Of a stretch of 64,000 bases of DNA, positions 1 through 9,161 are shown piece after piece (position 1 is the stretch's first letter; every line of letters begins with the position of its first letter). The stretch is from Prochlorococcus sp. AG-409-K04 (GTDB taxonomy: Bacteria > Cyanobacteriota > Cyanobacteriia > PCC-6307 > Cyanobiaceae). The stretch lies in assembly GCA_003215555.1 (NCBI GenBank), contig QCKE01000003.1, positions 1 through 64,000 on the forward strand, given 5' to 3'. The notes beneath the pieces are model-generated. The model saw nothing but the letters and a program-made list of their open reading frames with translations. It was not told where the DNA came from and ran no database searches. Both the position numbers and the translations under genes were made by a program.

Positions 1-52
1 TAAGCGTTTTTCGCACAAATTTTCTACCTTTTATTATGATTTTTATAGTTGA

Positions 53-934
53 TTGTTTCATTTGAAGTTTTTTACTGCTTGGACCAATTCAGAGTCAAAA
101 AAACTTTCGAGTAAAATGGCAGGGTGGGGACTTCTTGTGCTAGCTATCTATTGCTTCATAGCTTTTTTTACTCCTTTATTTATTGAAATTGGAATTGTTC
201 CTGATGGACAGTTGGGGCTGGATAGCCCCATGTATGCTGCTCCGTCTTTTGAACATTGGTGTGGTACTGATCGATTGGGACGGGATGTTTGTGTAAGAAC
301 TATGCAAGGTACCACGGTTGCATTGCAAGTCGTCTTTATCGCTGTTAGTTTTGCTGTTCTTTTGGGAGTGCCTATAGGTATTTTCAGCGGTTTTGTGGGT
401 GGAATTACAGACAGAATATTGGTGTTGCTCATGGACACTTTGTATACAGTTCCTGTATTGCTTTTATCTGTTGTCATAGCTTTTCTGCTAGGCAGAGGAA
501 TTCTTAATGCAGCTCTTGCCTTATGTGTTGTTTATATTCCCCAATATTTTCGTGTGGTTCGTAACCAGACGGCACAAGTAAAAACAGAACTTTATATAGA
601 AGCAGCTAAATCAATGGGTGCAGGTTCATTTTGGATAATGAGAAAATATCTATTAAAAAATGTAATTGTCTCGATACCTGTGTTGTTAACATTAAATGCC
701 GCTGATGCAGTGTTAGTCCTTGGTGGACTGGGATTCCTTGGTCTGGGCTTACCTGAAACTATTCCGGAATGGGGTAGTGATTTAAATATGGCGTTAGATG
801 CAGTCCCCATTGGCATCTGGTGGACAGCTTTATATCCAGGTATTGCTATGTTTGGTCTTGTTATCTCTCTTTCTTTAATAGGGGAAGCTCTTGAGGGGCT
901 TCTTGGTGAAAGAAGTAATTTCTTAGAGAATTAA
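53..934 (+). CDS. Peptide/nickel-type ABC transporter permease (DppC-like)
   Basis: Inner-membrane permease of a DppC/OppC-type importer for peptides or similar solutes. The 293-residue protein has a cytoplasmic N-terminus, a first membrane helix near residues 24-44, the family signature GTDRLGRD at 71-78 and the EAA-loop that contacts the ATPase (E183-A-A, then a conserved G about five residues on). Several further hydrophobic helices follow. The start used is TTG at 53; an ATG at 116 (MAGWG) would remove the N-terminal tail, so the start is uncertain. The partner permease and ATPase are not in the window and probably lie upstream. The substrate cannot be told from this sequence. Confidence 0.85.
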   Translation: MFHLKFFTAWTNSESKKLSSKMAGWGLLVLAIYCFIAFFTPLFIEIGIVPDGQLGLDSPMYAAPSFEHWCGTDRLGRDVCVRTMQGTTVALQVVFIAVSFAVLLGVPIGIFSGFVGGITDRILVLLMDTLYTVPVLLLSVVIAFLLGRGILNAALALCVVYIPQYFRVVRNQTAQVKTELYIEAAKSMGAGSFWIMRKYLLKNVIVSIPVLLTLNAADAVLVLGGLGFLGLGLPETIPEWGSDLNMALDAVPIGIWWTALYPGIAMFGLVISLSLIGEALEGLLGERSNFLEN

Positions 935-960
935 ACAGTCTTTGAAAATCCAGGAATAAT

Positions 961-1650
961 TTAGTACCGTAATTCTTTTATTCTAGGAAGATCTTCAAGA
1001 ATCTCTCCTGTAATACTTAGCTCAGGATATTTTCGTCCTTGTTCTTTGCACCAAGAGGCTACTTCAGGATAGGACCATTCAAATAAAGTATTTTCATATA
1101 GGTTTTTGCTTAACCCTTCTCCTGAGGAAGGTACGATATTTCGTTCTTTTCTTTGACGTAATGCTTCGAACAGTAATATTGCTGAAGCTACCGATACATT
1201 TAAAGACTGAACCATTCCTACCATAGGTATATATATAGATTCATCTACTAATTCAGAGGCTGATTTGCTTAAGCCCCATTTTTCTGCACCCATAACAAAT
1301 GCTGTGGGACCTGTATAATCAAGAGATCGATAGTCAATCGCATTTTTATTTAGGTTGGTTCCATATATTTTAAACCTATTATTCCTTAATTCTTGGATTG
1401 CTTCTGTAATGCATGTATGCTTTTTGAGTTTTACCCATTTCTGACTACCTTGAGCTGTACTATTAAATGTAGGTATTCTTTTTTCTCTGAAGATTGCATG
1501 TGCTTCTAATATACCAATGGCATCACAAGTTCTTAGAATGGCTGAAAGGTTGTGTGGTTTTTCAACTTCCTCTATAAGAATAGTAAGATTTGACATGCGA
1601 TGATTTAAAACAGATTTAATTCGTTCAAAACGACGTGGTAATAGAGGCAT
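961..1650 (-). CDS. trmH: tRNA (guanosine-2'-O-)-methyltransferase TrmH (SpoU family)
   Basis: SPOUT-class methyltransferase that 2'-O-methylates a guanosine, in TrmH proteins G18 of the tRNA D-loop, using S-adenosylmethionine. The three family motifs are present in order: motif 1 N34-L-S-A-I-L-R40-T-C-D (catalytic Arg40), motif 2 GAEKWGLS at 121-128, and motif 3 IPMVGMVQSLNVSVA at 141-155, which forms the knotted cofactor pocket. The length of 229 residues is typical of TrmH with its C-terminal extension. It converges on the upstream permease gene with a 26-bp gap and is divergent from rsmB. The family is certain; the exact target nucleotide is inferred. Confidence 0.92.
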   Translation of the reverse strand: MPLLPRRFERIKSVLNHRMSNLTILIEEVEKPHNLSAILRTCDAIGILEAHAIFREKRIPTFNSTAQGSQKWVKLKKHTCITEAIQELRNNRFKIYGTNLNKNAIDYRSLDYTGPTAFVMGAEKWGLSKSASELVDESIYIPMVGMVQSLNVSVASAILLFEALRQRKERNIVPSSGEGLSKNLYENTLFEWSYPEVASWCKEQGRKYPELSITGEILEDLPRIKELRY

Positions 1651-1788
1651 GAAATTTGAATAAGAATGTGTGCTAAGGGAGATCTTCTGAATCTATTTTG
1701 AGAAAGCTGTTAATCTTTATAGATGATAATTCCAAGAATAAAATGTTGCTATCAAATTACATTAGAAGAGTAGAATAATACCACTCAG

Positions 1789-3111
1789 ATGAAGGTAAAG
1801 AACCGTGCCTTGATATCTAGGCTTGCATCATGGGAAGTGCTTCAAGCAGTATCAGCTGGTGCTTATTCAGAAGTTGCAATTGAACGGGTTTTTAAGAAGT
1901 ATGATCTAAGTGTAATTGATAAAGCATTTACTACTGAATTGTCATGTGGAGCTATACGTCAACGTCAGCTTCTGGATTATTGGATTAATTCTTTAGCAAA
2001 GATACCTGCGACTAAGCAGCCGCCTTTGCTACGTTGGTTGCTTCATGTAGGGCTATATCAGATTTTGTTCATGGATAGAGTTCCTTTGTTTGCTGCAGTT
2101 GATACAAGTGTGGAATTAGCTAAGCATTATAAATTAAAACGTCTGTCTTCAGTAGTTAATGCTGTATTAAGAGAAGCGATTAGGAAACGGGATTCAGCGG
2201 AAAATTTTTATTTTAAGGATGGCGAAGCAAAATATATAGCGTATAAATACTCTCTACCTGTATGGTTAGTTGATAAATTAATTTCTTGGAGAGGGAAGGA
2301 AGGTGCTCAAGATATTGCTATAGCATCTAATAGAGTTCCTTTACTTGATTTAAGAGTTAATTGTAGACGTTCTAGTTTACATATTTTGCAACAGAAACTT
2401 GCTGATATAGGTGTTGAGAGTAAAGCTATTAAAGGATGTCCGGATGGTTTGCAAATTGTTTCCAGCTCAGGAGATTTGCGTCATTGGCCAGGTTATGCGG
2501 AAGGAGAGTGGTCTGTCCAGGATCGCTCTGCTCAATGGGTTGCACCTTTGATTGAAGCACAGTCTGGCGAAAGAATTTTAGACGCTTGTGCAGCTCCTGG
2601 TGGGAAAACAACTCATTTAGCAGAATTAATGGGTGATAGCGGAGAGATATGGGCTGTGGATTCTTCACAAAGGCGCTTAAATCGTGTTTTGGGTAATGCA
2701 ACTCGGCTTAGGTTGAACTCTATTAATTTCCTTCATGCTGATTCTGTTAATCTATTATCTCTAAAGCCTTCATGGGAAGGAAGATTTCATAAGATTTTAT
2801 TAGATGCACCCTGTTCTGGACTAGGTACGTTGGCAAGGAATCCTGATTTAAGATGGAGGATTTCATCTCAAAAGATTCATGAATTAGTCCAACTTCAATT
2901 TAAATTATTAGAAGGAATATTGCCTTTATTAAAGCCTGGTGGAAGGATCGTCTATTCCACTTGTACTATTCATCCAGATGAAAATAATCATCAAGTTGCT
3001 AAATTTGTTTCACTGCATCATCAATTAAAACTTAAGGAACAAAGGCAAATATGGCCAGGAGATGATGATGGAGGTGATGGCTTTTATGCAGCAATTATTG
3101 AATCATGCTAG
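1789..3111 (+). CDS. rsmB: 16S rRNA (cytosine-967-C5)-methyltransferase RsmB (Sun)
   Basis: Modifies a cytosine of 16S rRNA by C5 methylation. The N-terminal ~150 residues are a NusB-like RNA-binding domain, followed by a Rossmann methyltransferase domain. The cofactor loop DACAAPGGK begins at residue 265, motif IV is DAPC with Cys342, and motif VI is STC with Cys392. These two cysteines are the pair expected for RNA m5C methyltransferases (one nucleophile, one for product release). The length of 440 residues matches the family. The ATG at 1789 places the NusB-like domain intact. The next gene (PBP) is convergent, 10 bp away. Confidence 0.95.
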   Translation: MKVKNRALISRLASWEVLQAVSAGAYSEVAIERVFKKYDLSVIDKAFTTELSCGAIRQRQLLDYWINSLAKIPATKQPPLLRWLLHVGLYQILFMDRVPLFAAVDTSVELAKHYKLKRLSSVVNAVLREAIRKRDSAENFYFKDGEAKYIAYKYSLPVWLVDKLISWRGKEGAQDIAIASNRVPLLDLRVNCRRSSLHILQQKLADIGVESKAIKGCPDGLQIVSSSGDLRHWPGYAEGEWSVQDRSAQWVAPLIEAQSGERILDACAAPGGKTTHLAELMGDSGEIWAVDSSQRRLNRVLGNATRLRLNSINFLHADSVNLLSLKPSWEGRFHKILLDAPCSGLGTLARNPDLRWRISSQKIHELVQLQFKLLEGILPLLKPGGRIVYSTCTIHPDENNHQVAKFVSLHHQLKLKEQRQIWPGDDDGGDGFYAAIIESC

Positions 3112-3121
3112 GAGGAAATCA

Positions 3122-4948
3122 TTAAAAACTTTTGGGATACGAGCTTTTGGGAAAGTTTTTATTCTCAATATCATTGGCGATTGATATCATAAATTGTTTC
3201 CAAGAGTATGCTGAATCTCCGCTACTCCCTTTCACCTCTTTGTTATTGTCTCTCCCATACCAAACACTTGTGGTTAATTGCGGAATAGAGCCAATGAACC
3301 AAAGATCACGATTCCCTTCTGAAGTACCTGTTTTACCTGCTACTTGTCTATTCTTTAATGAGGCAGCTCTCCCAGACCCTTTGAGTACAACTTGTCTAAG
3401 CATCCAATTCATTGTATCGGCCACTTCAGGCGAGATTACTTGAGTGGTTTTTTCTTTCTGCGATTTGTGTGTCCAAATAATTTCGTCATCAGGTCCTCTT
3501 ATCTCTTCAATGGCTGATGGCTTTATATATATGCCTCTATTTGCAACGCCTGCATAGGCGGCAGTCATGTTTAATATAGTCTCTTCATATGCACCAATAG
3601 CTAAAGGGTAGAATTTACCAAGGTTTGTGTTCTTGCCTATTCCAAGACTATTGGCTATAGTTATAACTTTCTCAAAGCCTACTTGTGATAGCAGATCAAC
3701 AGCGATTGTGTTTAAGGAGTTCGCGAATGCATGAGTTAAGGATACTTCCCCGTAATATTTATTGCCAAAATTCTTTGGGCAGTAGCCATACCAGCATCTA
3801 GGCGTATCGAAAAGTACATCTTCAGGTTTGAATCCGGTTTGGATGGCAGCGATATAGGGAAATATCTTGAAGGTGGATCCAGGCGATCTCAGGGCTTGAG
3901 TAGCTCTATTGAATTGATTTTTGTTAAAATCAATTCCACCTACCAGTACTCTTATCAGTCCAGTTTTTGGTTCAATCGATACTATCGCTCCTTCTGCTTC
4001 GGGTGGACTGTACTGTTTGATTATTTCTTGAGCTTTTAATTGCCAAGAAAAATTTACACTGGTAATAACCTTTAGCCCACCTATTTCAAGTTGTTCTTTC
4101 GAAAGAATGTGTGGGAGTTCTTGTTCTACGTGACTAGTAAAAAAAGGGGCTTTGCTTTGTGAAAATTTTGGAGTAGCCGGTTCAAGAGCTACAGGGCTAT
4201 TAATTGCGATAGATAATTCGGAATCAGAAATAAAATTTTCGAGCCTCATTTTTTGAAGAACAATTGATCTACGTTTTAGAGCTAAGTCAATATTTACTAA
4301 TGGAGAATATAAAGAAGGAGCTGGAGCCAGTCCAGCAATCAGAGCGGCTTCTGCAATACTTAGCTGACCAGGTGCTTTTTGGAAATAGATCCATGACGCA
4401 TCTGAAATGCCATAAGCATTCGAACCTAGATAGACATTGTTTAGATATTGCCCAACAATTTGTTTCTTTGATAAGTTTCTTTCTAGCTTATAAGCAAGAC
4501 CTATTTCCTTTAACTTACGTTGTAATGTTTTATCTTGATTTAAGAAGATTATGCGCGCTAGTTGTTGAGTAATTGTGCTTCCACCTTCAACGACTGATCG
4601 TTCTTTTATATTTGTAATTGTAGCTCTCAAAATGCTCCACAAATCGACTCCTTTGTGCTTGTAAAAACGCCTGTCTTCCGCAGCAACAAATGCTTTTACA
4701 ACAATTTCTGGCATCTTTTCTGGGGCTATTTTTTGACGCGTTGCAGGACCTAATTTTTGAATAATCAGTCCTTCTGATGAAATTAATTCAATGGTACCTG
4801 GCCGACTAAAAATATCTACTTTGCTTGTTGACGGTAAAAAAGCATCTATATAGCTGCTGATATATTTTTCGGATATTGCTGTTAAAGAACCAATAGCTAA
4901 TGCGCTTGTTGTTAAAAATAAAAAAGTTTGAAGTTTTTTCTGCACCAA
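3122..4948 (-). CDS. Class A penicillin-binding protein (transglycosylase/transpeptidase)
   Basis: Bifunctional peptidoglycan synthase anchored in the plasma membrane and acting in the periplasm. An N-terminal membrane anchor lies at about residues 7-25. The GT51 glycosyltransferase domain has catalytic Glu91 in EDRRFYKHKG and the EGGSTITQQLAR motif at 121-132. The transpeptidase domain has the full active-site set: S358-T-F-K361 (SxxK), S411-L-N413 and K539-T-G541. The length of 608 residues is typical of a cyanobacterial PBP1A-like enzyme without extra C-terminal domains. It starts 2 bp after the chlG stop on the same strand, so the two are probably cotranscribed. I leave the exact paralogue name open. 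Confidence 0.93.
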   Translation of the reverse strand: MVQKKLQTFLFLTTSALAIGSLTAISEKYISSYIDAFLPSTSKVDIFSRPGTIELISSEGLIIQKLGPATRQKIAPEKMPEIVVKAFVAAEDRRFYKHKGVDLWSILRATITNIKERSVVEGGSTITQQLARIIFLNQDKTLQRKLKEIGLAYKLERNLSKKQIVGQYLNNVYLGSNAYGISDASWIYFQKAPGQLSIAEAALIAGLAPAPSLYSPLVNIDLALKRRSIVLQKMRLENFISDSELSIAINSPVALEPATPKFSQSKAPFFTSHVEQELPHILSKEQLEIGGLKVITSVNFSWQLKAQEIIKQYSPPEAEGAIVSIEPKTGLIRVLVGGIDFNKNQFNRATQALRSPGSTFKIFPYIAAIQTGFKPEDVLFDTPRCWYGYCPKNFGNKYYGEVSLTHAFANSLNTIAVDLLSQVGFEKVITIANSLGIGKNTNLGKFYPLAIGAYEETILNMTAAYAGVANRGIYIKPSAIEEIRGPDDEIIWTHKSQKEKTTQVISPEVADTMNWMLRQVVLKGSGRAASLKNRQVAGKTGTSEGNRDLWFIGSIPQLTTSVWYGRDNNKEVKGSSGDSAYSWKQFMISIANDIENKNFPKSSYPKSF

Positions 4949-4950
4949 AG

Positions 4951-5895
4951 CTAGACAAGTGAGCTATGACCTATAGCTAACGCTGTAACTAACATCCCTA
5001 ATATCAAAAAAGGTTGAGCACTTGCTTGATATTTAACGTCATATTTTAATGGATTTCTAAGTAACCAAATATCTTGAAAGGTTATTTGAGGAATTATTAA
5101 TAATATTAAAATTACTGATGCTAAATTTTGGCCTATAGATATTAGAACTACAACCATTGCAAGTTGAAATATGTCGATCATCCCAGCGCTGATATAACTT
5201 GCGTTTTTAATTCCAAATGCAACTGGTAATGATTGCAGACCTAATGCTTTGTCTCCCTCAACACTTTTGAAATCATTTATTACTGCGATTCCTAGCCCAG
5301 CCAAGCTATACGCTAATGTTAAAATTGCTGTTATCCAAGTCAGTTGCCCAAACAGAGCTTGGCCTGCCCACCATGGGAGGGCTATATAACTGGCTCCTAG
5401 GGCATAATTGCCAAGCCATCCATTTTGTTTAAGTTTTAATGGCGGAGCTGAATATATATAACTAACAAACGAGCCTCCAAGTGCCAGTAGAAACACTGAA
5501 GGTGTTGAGTGCTTTGCCCAGAGATCAAGACCATAAGCAACTGCTAGTCCTGACAAAAGAAGTACCCAGATTTGTATTTTTACTTGTATGAGTGAAATTG
5601 CACCTGAAGGTATTGGTCTATTAGGTTCATTGATTGCATCAATTTCTTTGTCGTAATAGTCGTTAATTGTTTGAGTGTATCCAGCGAGTAAAGGACCACT
5701 CATAATCATGCATGCTATAGATGCAAGGACATTGCTTATGCTCCAATGGTAGTTTCCACTTGCGGCTGCGCCGCAAATTACACCCCATAACAAAGGAATC
5801 CAAGTAATTGGTTTCATGAGTTGCAAGCGCAACTTCCAAATGTTTGTGGTTTCTGATCCTCCTTTTATTCCAAGGAGCTGACGAGTATCACTCAC
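4951..5895 (-). CDS. chlG: Chlorophyll synthase ChlG
   Basis: UbiA-superfamily membrane prenyltransferase that esterifies (divinyl) chlorophyllide a with phytyl or geranylgeranyl diphosphate, the last step of chlorophyll synthesis. The first Mg2+/diphosphate motif is N78-D79-Y-Y-D82-K-E-I-D86 followed by NEPNRPIPSG, a ChlG/BchG hallmark; the second lies in the loop NDFKSVEGDKALGLQSLPV near residue 210. About eight hydrophobic helices are visible in 314 residues. It lies 11 bp downstream of the DUF2862 gene and 2 bp upstream of the PBP gene, all leftward. Other UbiA members (33191-34081, 24274-25275) lack the NEPNRPIPSG signature, so the assignment is firm. Confidence 0.96.
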   Translation of the reverse strand: MSDTRQLLGIKGGSETTNIWKLRLQLMKPITWIPLLWGVICGAAASGNYHWSISNVLASIACMIMSGPLLAGYTQTINDYYDKEIDAINEPNRPIPSGAISLIQVKIQIWVLLLSGLAVAYGLDLWAKHSTPSVFLLALGGSFVSYIYSAPPLKLKQNGWLGNYALGASYIALPWWAGQALFGQLTWITAILTLAYSLAGLGIAVINDFKSVEGDKALGLQSLPVAFGIKNASYISAGMIDIFQLAMVVVLISIGQNLASVILILLIIPQITFQDIWLLRNPLKYDVKYQASAQPFLILGMLVTALAIGHSSLV

Positions 5896-5906
5896 TTTTT
5901 ATAACC

Positions 5907-6158
5907 TCAACTACGTCCAATTTCATTTTCAAAGAACCAGTTTTTTGTTCCATCTGCAAGTTTAAGGACTACTCCAACACCTCCTCCATCAGTCATTTTA
6001 TAGTCTATGACTGTTGCTTTTGGGTCGGAGGATATTTTTTCAATTAAATTACCTGATATACGATCTTGAACTTTGTCCAGATCAATTTTTACTCTTGTTC
6101 CTATTTTTGTAAGGTTTACTAGTTGAGGCATGAGCTGTAAGTTCTTTGTTGTTGGCAA
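5907..6158 (-). CDS. Small conserved cyanobacterial protein (DUF2862-like)
   Basis: An 83-residue protein with no signal peptide or membrane segment. I recognise it as the small DUF2862-type protein found in cyanobacteria; this is from memory of the family. It alternates basic and hydrophobic stretches, with a short beta-rich core that reads like an SH3-type barrel (GTRVKIDLDKV near 21-31, the GGGVGVVLKLADGTKNWFF segment near 58-72). It sits immediately upstream of chlG on the same strand with an 11-bp gap and is divergent from hisF (32 bp). The operon position suggests coexpression with chlorophyll synthase, but no function can be read from the sequence. Confidence 0.75.
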   Translation of the reverse strand: MPTTKNLQLMPQLVNLTKIGTRVKIDLDKVQDRISGNLIEKISSDPKATVIDYKMTDGGGVGVVLKLADGTKNWFFENEIGRS

Positions 6159-6190
6159 CCTTAACAGTCGCCGTCCTTTAATTAAAACTT

Positions 6191-6964
6191 ATGGTTGCTC
6201 TTCGTTTAATTCCGTGTCTTGATGTTGCAAACGGTCGTGTTGTAAAAGGTGTCAATTTTGTTGGGCTTAGAGATGCTGGAGACCCTGTGGAGTTGGCTTG
6301 TAGATATAGTCAAGAAGGGGCTGATGAATTGGTTTTTTTGGATATAGCAGCTAGTCATGAAGCAAGACCAACTTTGATAGATATTGTTAGGAGAACTGCT
6401 GAATCAGTAACTATCCCTTTTACTGTGGGTGGTGGAATTAGTTCAATAGAGGGCATAACTGAACTATTGCGTGCAGGTGCAGACAAAGTAAGTTTAAATT
6501 CCGCTGCGGTTACAAATCCTGATTTAATTCTTCAGGGCGCTACTCAGTTTGGATCTCAGTGCATTGTTGTTGCGATTGATGCTAAACGTAGAACTTCCGA
6601 GTCTTGCGGGTGGGATGTTTTTGTTAATGGTGGACGAAAGAATACTTCTTTAGATGCAATCTCATGGTCTAAAAAAGTTGAAGAATTAGGCGCTGGAGAA
6701 ATACTTTTGACTTCTATGGATGGGGACGGAACACAGCAAGGTTATGATTTGGATTTAACAAGAACAATTTCTGAAGAAGTTTCTATACCAGTCATTGCAT
6801 CTGGTGGTGCAGGCTCTCTTCATCATGTATTTGAAGCACTAAGCTATGGGAAAGCTTCTGCAGCTCTTTTAGCTTCTCTTCTGCATGATAAAGACTTAAG
6901 CATTGCGGAAATAAAAACATACCTTTTGAAAAAAGAACTTTTGATTAGACCTATAGATTATTGA
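6191..6964 (+). CDS. hisF: Imidazole glycerol phosphate synthase cyclase subunit HisF
   Basis: Cyclase half of imidazole glycerol phosphate synthase. With HisH it converts PRFAR and ammonia to IGP and AICAR in histidine synthesis. The 257-residue (beta/alpha)8 barrel has both catalytic aspartates, Asp11 ([13 protein letters not shown]) and Asp130 (VVAIDAKR), and the two phosphate-binding half-barrel repeats (TVGGGI near 78-83, ASGGAG near 197-202). hisH is not adjacent, as is normal for scattered cyanobacterial his genes. The ATG at 6191 matches the usual [11 protein letters not shown] start of the family. Confidence 0.97.
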   Translation: MVALRLIPCLDVANGRVVKGVNFVGLRDAGDPVELACRYSQEGADELVFLDIAASHEARPTLIDIVRRTAESVTIPFTVGGGISSIEGITELLRAGADKVSLNSAAVTNPDLILQGATQFGSQCIVVAIDAKRRTSESCGWDVFVNGGRKNTSLDAISWSKKVEELGAGEILLTSMDGDGTQQGYDLDLTRTISEEVSIPVIASGGAGSLHHVFEALSYGKASAALLASLLHDKDLSIAEIKTYLLKKELLIRPIDY

Positions 6965-7098
6965 TGTTTTTTAGTCCTTCTTAAAAAGACAGCTCAAACC
7001 AATAATTGATATGTTAAATCTATTTTTAATAATTAATTTAAATACAATTAATTATTTGAGATACATTATTCTAATCCTTCTAGTGGAATTGTTCGCAA

Positions 7099-7800
7099 GT
7101 GAAACCTAGGGATCCTATAGCAATTAGAGAGTTATTTGATTCAATTTCTCAAAAATATGATTTTTTAAATGATCTATTTAGTTTTGGTCTTCACAGGTTT
7201 TGGAAAAGGCAATTGCTTTCATATTTGGCCCCACTTTCAGGCGAAAATTGGATCGATCTATGTTGTGGAACTGGGGATTTGAGTTTGCCTTTGGCTCGTT
7301 TGGTTTCTCCTTTAGGTAGTGTTTTGGGTGTCGATTTTTCTCATGCACAAATACTTCTTGCAAATAAAAGAGCTCTGACTGAGCAAAACTTGTCTATTTC
7401 ATGGTTAACAGAAGATATTTTGGAAAACAACCTCCCTTCTAATAGTTATGATGGAGTGGTAATGGCATATGGGCTAAGGAATCTTTCCGATCCAGAAGCA
7501 GGCTTAAAGGAAATTCACCGTCTTTTGAAATCAGGAGCCAAAGCAGGAGTCTTGGATTTCAATCATGCGGTAGCAGGAACAAAAACCTTTTATTTTCAAA
7601 GATTTTATTTGCGTTTACTTGTTGTACCTATTGCTTCGATAATGGGATTAAGAGAAGAATATGCTTATTTAGAGAAGAGCTTGCAAAATTTTCCTGATGG
7701 TGAGTTACAAAAAAAGATGGCAAGAAAAATCGGATTTAAAAAAATAAATTATAAAATTCTTGCTGGAGGACAAATGGGGATTTTGTTATTAAAAAAATAA
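7099..7800 (+). CDS. menG: Demethylmenaquinone/demethylphylloquinone methyltransferase (MenG/UbiE)
   Basis: Class I SAM-dependent methyltransferase that places the ring methyl group on the quinone. In cyanobacteria the UbiE/MenG homologue makes phylloquinone for photosystem I and may also act on plastoquinone. Motif I is DLCCGTGD at 53-60. The UbiE signature YGLRNLSDPEAGLKE near residue 123 and the N-terminal FDSISQKYDFLNDLFSFGLHRFWK are diagnostic. The length of 233 residues is usual. The start codon is GTG at 7099. The gene is convergent with the DUF721 gene, which ends 1 bp after it. Confidence 0.93.
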   Translation: MKPRDPIAIRELFDSISQKYDFLNDLFSFGLHRFWKRQLLSYLAPLSGENWIDLCCGTGDLSLPLARLVSPLGSVLGVDFSHAQILLANKRALTEQNLSISWLTEDILENNLPSNSYDGVVMAYGLRNLSDPEAGLKEIHRLLKSGAKAGVLDFNHAVAGTKTFYFQRFYLRLLVVPIASIMGLREEYAYLEKSLQNFPDGELQKKMARKIGFKKINYKILAGGQMGILLLKK

Positions 7801-7801
7801 A

Positions 7802-8317
7802 TTATTTTGAAAGCTCCTTTCTTCTACAAATTACACATTTGCCCCACAAATTCACTTCCCCTGCTGGTGATGGTGATTTACAAATAGGACAATTTATTTG
7901 CCCATGAATATCTGCTCTGCATGGATGATTTTCCCAAATATTTTGCTCATCTTCTTTTGATATTTTTGTTGAATAATAATGTTGCTGAATTCTTAGATCC
8001 TTGATCTCATGTCCTTCGGCTCTTAATGCAGTTATTAATTGATTGCGATTGAAAATCAAGGCTTGTATCCATTGTGGATGATTAGTACCAATTGTTAAAA
8101 TACCTCTTTCTAGATTCAACAGAGTGCAATTTGAGGAAAGGTTTTTACCTGCTATTTTTGGCCAGTCTTGCCACAGAGCTGCAAGATTTTTTTCTTTTCT
8201 CCAGTCAATTTTTATTTGATCAATGCATTTAGATAAAGAAGAAGGTTTTCGAATGCTTTTCTGACCTAATGAAAAATCATTATTTGTAGGAGGCCTTTTA
8301 TTTGAGGCATTATTCAT
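7802..8317 (-). CDS. DUF721 (DciA-like) family protein with C-terminal zinc ribbon
   Basis: The middle of this 171-residue protein (about 40-115) matches the DUF721 pattern: W-x-x-I-A-G (WPKIAGKNL), a beta strand with L-x-I-x-T, and WIQALIFNRNQLITAL. DUF721 proteins include DciA, a loader of the replicative helicase in many bacteria; whether this copy does that job is inference. The C-terminus adds four cysteines, C143-P-I-C146 and C161-V-I-C164, which look like a small zinc ribbon. It is divergent from birA and convergent with menG. There is no signal peptide. Confidence 0.75.
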   Translation of the reverse strand: MNNASNKRPPTNNDFSLGQKSIRKPSSLSKCIDQIKIDWRKEKNLAALWQDWPKIAGKNLSSNCTLLNLERGILTIGTNHPQWIQALIFNRNQLITALRAEGHEIKDLRIQQHYYSTKISKEDEQNIWENHPCRADIHGQINCPICKSPSPAGEVNLWGKCVICRRKELSK

Positions 8318-8384
8318 AGATCAACTTTAGGTGGAATTCAGACTAATTGCCGCTAATCTTTTGATTGTATTTTTGATTATCCCT

Positions 8385-9146
8385 ATGGGGAATTTTTGTT
8401 CATGGAATGGTGCAGCACCAATTAATTTTTTTGTGAAAAGTAAAGGTTGGTTAAAAAAATCATGGCAATTGAGATGGACTCCTGTTTGTGGTAGCACTGA
8501 GTTAGAACTTTCTAGATGGCTTAAGAGCCATCCTTTGAAAAGAAATAACGTTAGAGCTTTTATCGCTGGAAGGCAATCACATGGAAAAGGCCAAAGAGGT
8601 CGTGTTTGGCATTCACCAAATGGTGGCGTATGGTTGAGTTCGGCCGTACATTATGACCCATCTATTAAATCTGCAGCACTGCTTGGCCTTGCTGTTGCTG
8701 TGGCTTTAGCACATAGATTGGAGAGTAGTTGTATACCTGTTAAAATCAAGTGGCCCAATGATTTGTTGGTTCAAGATAGAAAAATAGCCGGATTTTTAAG
8801 TCGTGTAATTTATAGGGGACAGGAGCCTATACTTATTAGTTTGGGAATTGGTTTAAATGTTTTTAATAACGTCCCAATCGAAGGTGTGTCAATTTCAGGT
8901 GTATTAGGCAACAAAAAGATTTCTCTCGTTGAATGGACATCAGAAGTTCTTCTCTCTATAGAAAATGCTCTTTTGCTAATGAATACCCCCGAGAGCCTGT
9001 GCAGGGAAGCAGAAAGACTGCTATGGACAAGAAAGATAAAAAAACCTGAATCTAAAGAAATTTGGGACATTGAAGGTATAGATATTAATGGTCAGCTAAA
9101 AGTTTCAAGAAATGGGAAAAAAGAAAATTGGACTAGATCGGCATGA
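8385..9146 (+). CDS. birA: Biotin--[acetyl-CoA-carboxylase] ligase (BirA, no repressor domain)
   Basis: Attaches biotin to the carrier protein of acetyl-CoA carboxylase through biotinyl-AMP. The ATP/biotin loop is GKGQRGRVWHSPNGG, the counterpart of the GRGRRGR loop, and the KWPNDLL...RKIAGFL segment completes the active site. There is no N-terminal helix-turn-helix, so it is a monofunctional ligase and not a repressor. The reading frame extends to a GTG at 8331, but that adds a hydrophobic stretch unusual for BirA, so I chose the ATG at 8385; the start remains uncertain. The gene diverges from the DUF721 gene. Confidence 0.88.
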   Translation: MGNFCSWNGAAPINFFVKSKGWLKKSWQLRWTPVCGSTELELSRWLKSHPLKRNNVRAFIAGRQSHGKGQRGRVWHSPNGGVWLSSAVHYDPSIKSAALLGLAVAVALAHRLESSCIPVKIKWPNDLLVQDRKIAGFLSRVIYRGQEPILISLGIGLNVFNNVPIEGVSISGVLGNKKISLVEWTSEVLLSIENALLLMNTPESLCREAERLLWTRKIKKPESKEIWDIEGIDINGQLKVSRNGKKENWTRSA

Positions 9147-9161
9147 AAAATTGATTGAATT

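Noticed and set aside
3132-4572. Open frames antisense to the penicillin-binding protein
   Set aside because: The PBP frame has all catalytic motifs; the opposite frames have none.
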